This document shows positions 58,498-64,000 of a DNA stretch of 64,000 bases, piece by piece. The stretch's first letter is position 1. Every line of letters begins with the position of its first letter. This DNA comes from Alphaproteobacteria bacterium (lineage in GTDB: Bacteria > Pseudomonadota > Alphaproteobacteria > Rs-D84). A model generated the notes under the pieces. That model was given only the letters and a program-made list of their open reading frames with translations, searched no databases and was not told where the DNA came from. Where the stretch lies: assembly GCA_017630405.1 (NCBI GenBank), contig JAGBVH010000009.1, positions 20,691 to 84,690 on the forward strand. Reading direction: 5' to 3'. Both the position numbers and the translations under genes were made by a program.

Positions 58498-60897
58498 ATG
58501 AATATCGAACTTGGTAAAAATATCAGTCCACGCGAAATAGAAACCAGAATCCAAGAGTTCTGGGATAATAATGATTTTTGGGCAAATAATGTCAATTCTG
58601 ACAAGACACCATTTTGCGTTATGATGCCACCTCCAAATGTTACTGGTAATTTGCATATGGGTCATGCATTGGACAATGTTTTAACAGATATTGTATGTCG
58701 TTATAAGCGCATGTGCGGATTTGATGTTTTGTGGCAACCAGGCACCGACCACGCTTCGATTGCAACACAATTATTGGTTGAACGCGATCTGTCCAAACGC
58801 GGCATAAATCCACACGCATTATCATTACAAGAAAAACTGGATGCAGCATGGGCATGGAAAGCGGAAAAAGGCGGCCAAATCATGAACCAGTTACACATCT
58901 TGGGTGTAACACCTGCGTGGAAACGCGAACGCTTTACCATGGACGAGGGTCTGTCAAATGCCGTTACCAAGTTGTTTGTAAAAATGTATAACGAAGGTCT
59001 TATCTATCGCGAAAAACGCCTTGTTAACTGGTGTCCTAAACAACAAACTTCTGTGTCTGATTTGGAAGTAGAAACACGCGATGAAAAAGGCAAGTTCTAT
59101 TATTTCAACTATCCTTTGGTTGACGGTGGTGTAATCGAAATCGCAACAACACGTCCAGAAACATTGTTTGGCGACCAAGCAATCGCAGTTCACCCAGAAA
59201 ACGAAAAGTTAAAACACCTGATTGGTCGCAAAGCGATTATTCCTTTGACCGATATTGAAATTCCAGTTATCGGCGACGAACACGCAGACCCAGAAAAAGG
59301 TACAGGCGCGGTTAAAATCACACCTGCCCACGACTTTGACGACTGGGAGGTTGGCGTTCGTCATAATTTGACACCGGTTTGTATTTTAACACCAGACGCA
59401 AAAATGAACGACAATCCTGTTGTTCCTGAAAAATATCGTGGTCTGGACAGATACAAAGCACGTGAAGCGGTGGTTGCTGATATCGAAGCGGCCGGCCTGT
59501 TGGTAAAAATTGAGGACAAGGTTATTCCAACACCATATTCAGAACGCGGTCAAGTTCCAGTCGAACCATTTTTAACAGACCAATGGTTTGTTGATGCAGA
59601 AAAGTTAGCAATCCCAGCAATCAAGGCCGTAGAAGAAGGCAAAATTAAGTTTATGCCTGACCACAGATACAATTTGTTTATGGCTTGGATGAAAGGTATT
59701 CGTCCTTGGACAATTTCACGACAGTTATGGTGGGGTCATCATATTCCTGCTTGGTACGACGAAGAAGGCAAGGTTTATGTTGCCGAAACAGAAGAAGCAG
59801 CAATCGAAATGTCCGGCGGTAAAAAACTGACACGCGACAGCGATGTTTTGGACACTTGGTTCTCTTCTGGACTGTGGCCATTTTCAACACTGGGCTGGCC
59901 AGTCGAAACATTGGAATTGAATAAATACTATCCAACAGACTTGCTGTATACTGGCGCAGACATTATTTTCTTCTGGGTTGCTCGCATGATTATGATGGGC
60001 ATGTATGTAATGGGCGACGTTCCATTCCGCACAGTAAACTTTCACGGATTAGTTCGCGATTCCAAGGGGCAAAAAATGTCCAAGACAAAAGGTAATGGTA
60101 CAGACCCATTAACAACGGTTGAAAAATTTGGCACAGACGCATTGCGTTACTGGATTGCGACCGCCCCAATCGGCACAGATATTCGTTATTCTGATGACGA
60201 AGTTAAACGCGGTTCTAAGTTGTTAACAAAATTGTGGAACGCGTCCAAGTATGTTTTGATGAATTTGTCTGATTTTGAACCTGCAACTGCAAGACAGATT
60301 CCTGTTTCAGAACGCTTTATCGAGGACAGATGGGTGTTGAACGAACTAAACAAGACTGTTGCAGAAACACGCAAACACTTGGATAAGTACGATAACTATA
60401 ATTCCCGTGCGGCGATTGATACATTCTTCTGGGATATTTTCTGTGACCAATATCTGGAATTTATCAAGGACCGTTTCTGGGCACCTGAAAAATATAGCGC
60501 GGAATCGAAACTGTCGGCCCAGTGGACATTGTACACGGTATTGCGTGCAATAATCGGATTGTATGCACCGTTTATTCCATTCCTGACCGAAGAATTATGG
60601 CAAAAGATTTACAAGGATTTCGAAGGCGGCGAAACGCTGCATTTGACATCCTATCCAACGGTGCAATCTGATTATGATACCGATGTATCAACGATGAACA
60701 TTGCGCTGGAAATCTTGAAGAATATTCGTGGTCTGCGCACAGAACGCAAGGTTGGAAACGGGGCTAAGTTGGAAACACTGACCATTCCGTCCGACACACC
60801 GGCGGTTCTGCATGGTTTGATAAAATCTGCGGCCCGCGCAAACGATATCGTTTTGGGCGATGAGATTGACTTTGTTGTTATGGAACAAAAACAATAA
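58498..60897 (+). CDS. valS: Valyl-tRNA synthetase, short form
   Basis: 799 residues, class I. NLHMGHALDN (HIGH) near 46 and KMSKTKGNGTDP (KMSKS) near 522; the CP1 editing domain contains IATTRPETLFGD and VKITPAHDFDDWE; the anticodon domain follows. The roughly 80-residue C-terminal coiled-coil arm of most bacterial enzymes is missing. It charges tRNA-Val and edits Thr-tRNA-Val. The thioesterase gene starts 15 bases after it. Confidence 0.95.
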   Translation: MNIELGKNISPREIETRIQEFWDNNDFWANNVNSDKTPFCVMMPPPNVTGNLHMGHALDNVLTDIVCRYKRMCGFDVLWQPGTDHASIATQLLVERDLSKRGINPHALSLQEKLDAAWAWKAEKGGQIMNQLHILGVTPAWKRERFTMDEGLSNAVTKLFVKMYNEGLIYREKRLVNWCPKQQTSVSDLEVETRDEKGKFYYFNYPLVDGGVIEIATTRPETLFGDQAIAVHPENEKLKHLIGRKAIIPLTDIEIPVIGDEHADPEKGTGAVKITPAHDFDDWEVGVRHNLTPVCILTPDAKMNDNPVVPEKYRGLDRYKAREAVVADIEAAGLLVKIEDKVIPTPYSERGQVPVEPFLTDQWFVDAEKLAIPAIKAVEEGKIKFMPDHRYNLFMAWMKGIRPWTISRQLWWGHHIPAWYDEEGKVYVAETEEAAIEMSGGKKLTRDSDVLDTWFSSGLWPFSTLGWPVETLELNKYYPTDLLYTGADIIFFWVARMIMMGMYVMGDVPFRTVNFHGLVRDSKGQKMSKTKGNGTDPLTTVEKFGTDALRYWIATAPIGTDIRYSDDEVKRGSKLLTKLWNASKYVLMNLSDFEPATARQIPVSERFIEDRWVLNELNKTVAETRKHLDKYDNYNSRAAIDTFFWDIFCDQYLEFIKDRFWAPEKYSAESKLSAQWTLYTVLRAIIGLYAPFIPFLTEELWQKIYKDFEGGETLHLTSYPTVQSDYDTDVSTMNIALEILKNIRGLRTERKVGNGAKLETLTIPSDTPAVLHGLIKSAARANDIVLGDEIDFVVMEQKQ

Positions 60898-60912
60898 CAG
60901 TGGGGGACAGGC

Positions 60913-61641
60913 ATGGCGGATAAATTGATTGAAAAAAGAATTTTACAGGCCTATCAGTGCGACAGGTTTGGTAATGTTCGTCCATTGATTTTAATGAACG
61001 AATTGCAATCGATTGCGGACCGTCATGCCGAACACCTTGGGTGTGGGCGCACATATTGCCTTGAAAACAATGTTGGCTGGGTTGTGATGTATTATCTGGT
61101 CGACATATTGGAATTACCACGCGAAGGCGAAGAATTGACTTTCAGTACCTGGCCGTCATGTCAGGATGCCCTGCGTGCCACCCGTGATTTTGAAGTTCAT
61201 GGTGCTGATGGTCGTTTGATGGTTCGTGCCACTTCCCAGTGGATATTAATCGATATGTCACGCCGTCGTCCAGTGCCGTTGGCAAATCATTTGTCGCCTG
61301 ATGTTGTGGTACCAACCCGCGCATATGGGTGCGCCTTTGACAAGTTCCCAGATTTTGAAACAAACAAAACACATGTTATGAAATGTCGCTTTGATGACAT
61401 TGATGTGAACCAGCATATAAACAATGCGGTCTATGCGGTATGGGCCACCGAAAGTGTTGGCTATGCATATCGCACGGGGCACAAGTTGCGTAAAATTAAC
61501 ATTAATTTCAAGAAAGAAATCAGTCCAGATACACCGGAAATCTGTATCGATGTGGCGATTGATGGTCTGACCACGCGCCATAAAATCCGTACCGGCGATA
61601 CAGAACATGCGGTTGTAATCTGTCAATGGCAAGAGATATAA
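60913..61641 (+). CDS. Acyl-ACP thioesterase
   Basis: 242 residues, two hotdog folds. The second carries DDIDVNQHINNAVYAVW, the N-x-H catalytic block of FatA/FatB-type enzymes; the first has QSIADRHAEHLG. It releases fatty acids from ACP. Its use in bacteria can be membrane tuning or export of free acids. A GGGGGACAGG ribosome site lies before the ATG, and the kinase gene starts 3 bases on, so valS-thioesterase-kinase look like one transcript. Confidence 0.85.
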   Translation: MADKLIEKRILQAYQCDRFGNVRPLILMNELQSIADRHAEHLGCGRTYCLENNVGWVVMYYLVDILELPREGEELTFSTWPSCQDALRATRDFEVHGADGRLMVRATSQWILIDMSRRRPVPLANHLSPDVVVPTRAYGCAFDKFPDFETNKTHVMKCRFDDIDVNQHINNAVYAVWATESVGYAYRTGHKLRKININFKKEISPDTPEICIDVAIDGLTTRHKIRTGDTEHAVVICQWQEI

Positions 61642-61644
61642 GAT

Positions 61645-62376
61645 ATGGCGGGTGCACTGCGTAAGTTTTTTACAAATGTGATTTGCGGTCTTGTTTACAA
61701 CAAGGATGCGCGCAAAAAAATGCGTGTCGTTTTGAATTCGGATATGCTTGGCTATATCCGTTTTATTCAAAAGCATACTGGCCTGCGCCTAAGAAAGATA
61801 AAAACCTTTATTGGTTATCGTGCACGCAATTTACTTATCAGTGTTAATGATAAATATATATTCAAGTTTCCCCTTCGTCGTGCGGATTCGAACGAATTGG
61901 CCATTCGTGAAAAGCGCATTGTTGATGCGCTGGCACCATTGTCGCCAATATATATACCGCCCGTGACGGTTTTGAAGTATGGCGATAAATTGGTTCGCCA
62001 ATACGATTTTATCCAAGGGACCCAGTTGCGAAAACTGTCCGTTGATTTCGTGTTAAAAAATATGGATGCTTTTGTAAAACCTGTTGCGCGCATGTTATAC
62101 GAAATTGCATGTGCCGATCCGGCGGAAATTCGCGACCTTAAACCCACACCCGATGCGTTGCCCGGTTATTTGTACGGTTGGTGTCAGGGTGACATTGCGG
62201 ATAATTTTTTAATCAATCCCGAAACCATGGAAATAGTTGCATTCATCGATTGGGAAGACTGCGCCTTTGGTGATTTTTCGGATTTGTTTAGTGGAGATAA
62301 ACGTACCCCAATGCGAGAGTTTATGACCGCACTAAAACAAGAATACGACAGGTTATATAACAACAGTGATAAATAA
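61645..62376 (+). CDS. APH/choline-kinase-like phosphotransferase
   Basis: 243 residues. The lobe pattern fits the aminoglycoside phosphotransferase/choline kinase fold: YIFKFPLRR (ATP-lysine region), VRQYDFIQGTQLR (hinge), and the catalytic loop WCQGDIADNFLI followed by AFIDWEDCAFGD. The catalytic His-Gly-Asp is Gln-Gly-Asp here; Asp, Asn and the DxD-type WED are kept, so activity is plausible. Substrate unknown; choline, ethanolamine or a sugar are possible. A damaged duplicate follows immediately. Confidence 0.7.
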   Translation: MAGALRKFFTNVICGLVYNKDARKKMRVVLNSDMLGYIRFIQKHTGLRLRKIKTFIGYRARNLLISVNDKYIFKFPLRRADSNELAIREKRIVDALAPLSPIYIPPVTVLKYGDKLVRQYDFIQGTQLRKLSVDFVLKNMDAFVKPVARMLYEIACADPAEIRDLKPTPDALPGYLYGWCQGDIADNFLINPETMEIVAFIDWEDCAFGDFSDLFSGDKRTPMREFMTALKQEYDRLYNNSDK

Positions 62377-62698
62377 TGGGATTAAAACGAATATTTATAA
62401 ATATTGTTGTGGACTTATTCCTGGGCACAAGGCGCGCAGTCAAACGCGTGTTGTGTTAAACAATCCGAAAATGGTTCATGACTATGTTGAATTTGTTCAC
62501 GACTGGGCAAACAAGAATTGCGGTGGGGTAAAAAAATTGTCGCTTGAATTCGGGGTCGGTTGTCACAACTTGGTCGTATTATTAAATAACGAACATGTAT
62601 TTAAGTTTTCACTGGTTAACAGACCAAGTCGTGGACCACGCGAAAAACGGATAACAGATGCACTGCGCAACATATCACCAATTCATGGGAACAGATAA
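62376..62698 (+). pseudogene. Frameshifted, truncated copy of the kinase gene
   Basis: It starts at ATG 62376 (TAATG overlap) in one frame as MGLKRIFINIVVDLF, matching the first gene's N-terminus, then shifts near 62440 to another frame: SQTRVVLNNPKMVHDYVEFVHDW aligns with MRVVLNSDMLGYIRFIQKH. It ends at about 110 residues with an early stop, lacking the catalytic loop. Thus a recent tandem duplication has decayed by frameshift and loss of the 3' half. Confidence 0.7.
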
Positions 62699-62701
62699 AA
62701 A

Positions 62702-62724
62702 ACACCGCTTTGTGCGGTGTTTTA
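62702..62724 (+). terminator. Terminator after the kinase pseudogene
   Basis: ACACCGC, loop TTTGT, GCGGTGT, T-run. A second hairpin, CTCGTG-CAATT-CACGAG, lies nearby (about 62741-62757). Confidence 0.8.
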
Positions 62725-62816
62725 ATCTTTGGCAGGGCGACTCGTGCAATTCACGAGCCGATGATATGCATAATTTGTTGTTTTGGAAAGAAATAAAGGT
62801 GTTTTTGAAAGATTTA

Positions 62817-62825
62817 TGATATAAT
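62817..62825 (+). promoter_or_regulatory. Extended -10 promoter
   Basis: TG-A-TATAAT (62817-62825), with no clear -35 box. It precedes the metallopeptidase-like gene by about 20 bases. Confidence 0.5.
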
Positions 62826-62845
62826 AATTCTGCAAGGAAATTTGG

Positions 62846-63850
62846 ATGAGTGGAAAAAATATTGAAAAAGAATCTGCTTTGCAGGCGATAGAATTGTTAA
62901 AACAGTATTTGTCTGCAAATACTGTCGCACAAAAAGCAGAGGTTTTAGACAGATTGCATAATGAAAATCTGATGGTGCATATGCTTGTGACAAAAAATAA
63001 TCATGATCCAGAGGTTCTTGTTTCAAAAATGGAAAAAGCATTACATCTTGATAAATATAGGCCAAAGAATTTGCCAATACCCCTTTTTGCAATAAGCCAA
63101 GATTTAGAGTTTGTTAATGGGGAGTTTGATACTTTCGACCCAGTATTAAATAAAATGTTCAAAAACAATGAAGATCCAAAAAAAATCAGACAGAGATTTA
63201 TGGCGGCAACTATTAATATAAGCCTTTTGGCTAAACAATTTTCGGCGGATTGGATACGCAGATTACGAAAACATCCAGATTTAGTAATTGCAGCACGCAA
63301 TACAAATGATGAAAATGCTATTGAGGCTTATAACAATCTGTTCAAGGCGCTGGTAGACGATTTTTCAAAGGCAAACAATAATATTCAAATTCATGCACAG
63401 GTTGTGCCAGATTGGGGGCATTCTGATATAAAGCCACAGGCGGGATCAGAGGATTTTTCGAGTGGGGTTAGTCGTTTTACATATGGTGTAGTTCTAAATG
63501 TTGATATGTCAGAAGAGGAAAGGAAAAAGATCTCAAAAGATTATGAAAAGCATCCAAAGAACTATCCGTTGTCTCTAGTGCGTATTAATATCGCAAATGT
63601 AAGAAAAAAAACTACTCCGGATGATTTCTTTTATGTGATGATAAGTCTGTTTGCGCATGAAATGCACCATGCGTTGGATGCGCAGCAACCCAGATTAGGT
63701 GCGTTGGGACCACAAGTGGCAGAAATTGATCGCAAGATTTACATTCCTCCGGTTCAAGGTGAGCAAGATTATTTTGAGTCGGCTGCAGAAATGAGTTCGT
63801 ATGAAATTCAAAAGAACTTGTTTCTCGAATTAAAAAATATTCACTTTTGA
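62846..63850 (+). CDS. Putative zinc metallopeptidase (HExxH), unknown family
   Basis: 334 residues, AAGGA ribosome site. HEMHHALD near residue 272 is a full HExxH motif in a helix (FAHEMHHALDA); further on, FESAAEMSSYE could supply the third Glu ligand, as in gluzincins. N-terminal helices precede it; no signal peptide or membrane helix. Target unknown. Being cytosolic and isolated, it could be an injected effector, a toxin-like protease or an intracellular hydrolase; nothing here decides. Base use resembles the neighbouring genes. Confidence 0.6.
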   Translation: MSGKNIEKESALQAIELLKQYLSANTVAQKAEVLDRLHNENLMVHMLVTKNNHDPEVLVSKMEKALHLDKYRPKNLPIPLFAISQDLEFVNGEFDTFDPVLNKMFKNNEDPKKIRQRFMAATINISLLAKQFSADWIRRLRKHPDLVIAARNTNDENAIEAYNNLFKALVDDFSKANNNIQIHAQVVPDWGHSDIKPQAGSEDFSSGVSRFTYGVVLNVDMSEEERKKISKDYEKHPKNYPLSLVRINIANVRKKTTPDDFFYVMISLFAHEMHHALDAQQPRLGALGPQVAEIDRKIYIPPVQGEQDYFESAAEMSSYEIQKNLFLELKNIHF

Positions 63851-64000
63851 TAATATGCTATGTTCTTAAAAGAAAAATAATTTATATCCGAGAGAACGAT
63901 AAACTAGAACAAAGAAAAAGGTTGGATTTCTAACCATTTTCTCAAAAAGTTCGCAAACTGTCAAAAGGTGACCGGTTTTTACCGCCTGACTTACGAACCA
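63851..64000. other. Unassigned right end of the window
   Basis: No gene, RNA or clear repeat was recognised. GGTTGGATTTCTAACC is a small inverted repeat (about 63921-63936). A TTGACA-type box on minus suggests a leftward promoter, but the start of any gene is outside what can be judged. Confidence 0.3.

Overview
The window looks like a piece of chromosome from an uncultured, probably host-associated alphaproteobacterium of moderate-to-low GC. This is inferred from gene content, not from a marker-gene phylogeny. Alphaproteobacterial signs are a CcrM-type GANTC methyltransferase, GapR, the fabH-ihfA pair, a short ProRS without an editing insert, an ornithine-lipid operon and a P-type type IV secretion core. 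Most genes are housekeeping and densely packed, with many rho-independent terminators. No rRNA, CRISPR array, transposase or prophage was seen.

Layout. 1-3044: end of olsB, a PlsC acyltransferase (olsA-like) and proS. 3070-6729: a secreted protein, a MerC/MerT-like membrane protein and three tandem DUF3419-like SAM-fold paralogues. 6745-8905: a 3'-end tRNA-Arg fragment, tRNA-Arg(CCT) and a 602-residue protein of unknown function. 8946-12496: fabH-ihfA, an orphan mraZ with a readable promoter and phased operator-like repeats, a small gene behind a structured leader, and a secreted protein. 12548-16046: ccrM, nrdR and slt. 16318-21529: a large secreted protein, a PLD-family lipoprotein and a Cys-rich secreted protein bracketed by short direct repeats.

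21783-34859 (minus strand): rpmF-plsX and the classical tRNA-Trp-secE-nusG-rplK-rplA-rplJ-rplL-rpoB-rpoC block, with an L10-leader-like segment and intercistronic hairpins. 35076-39737 (plus): virB8-virB9-virB10 of a type IV secretion system. VirB9 carries a SPOR-like C-terminal domain and VirB10 a Cys-rich tail. 39993-40730: two small unknown genes behind a cluster of GANTC sites. 40754-48730 (minus): pyk, then dacF-recR-rsmA-kefB and lspA-yidC. 48810-50274: gapR-RNHCP, a small membrane/coiled-coil protein and a HAD phosphatase.

50373-55786 (minus): marR-tolC-adaptor-RND, a tripartite efflux operon with a very short adaptor and an RND pump lacking the usual Asp pair. 55927-62698: tRNA-Gln, ftsK (minus), valS, an acyl-ACP thioesterase, an APH-like kinase and a frameshifted, truncated copy of that kinase. 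62846-63850: a putative zinc metallopeptidase. The last 150 bases hold nothing recognisable.

How the parts connect: several genes concern the envelope (ornithine lipids, FabH/PlsX, a PLD-type enzyme, LspA, YidC, Slt, DacF, RND/TolC, T4SS core), and others concern the alphaproteobacterial cell cycle (CcrM, GapR, MraZ, FtsK). The most unusual items are the DUF3419-like triplet, the SPOR-bearing VirB9 beside a Cys-tailed VirB10, the minimal RND adaptor with a pump missing its proton-relay Asp pair, the MraZ promoter/operator, and probable leaderless transcripts.
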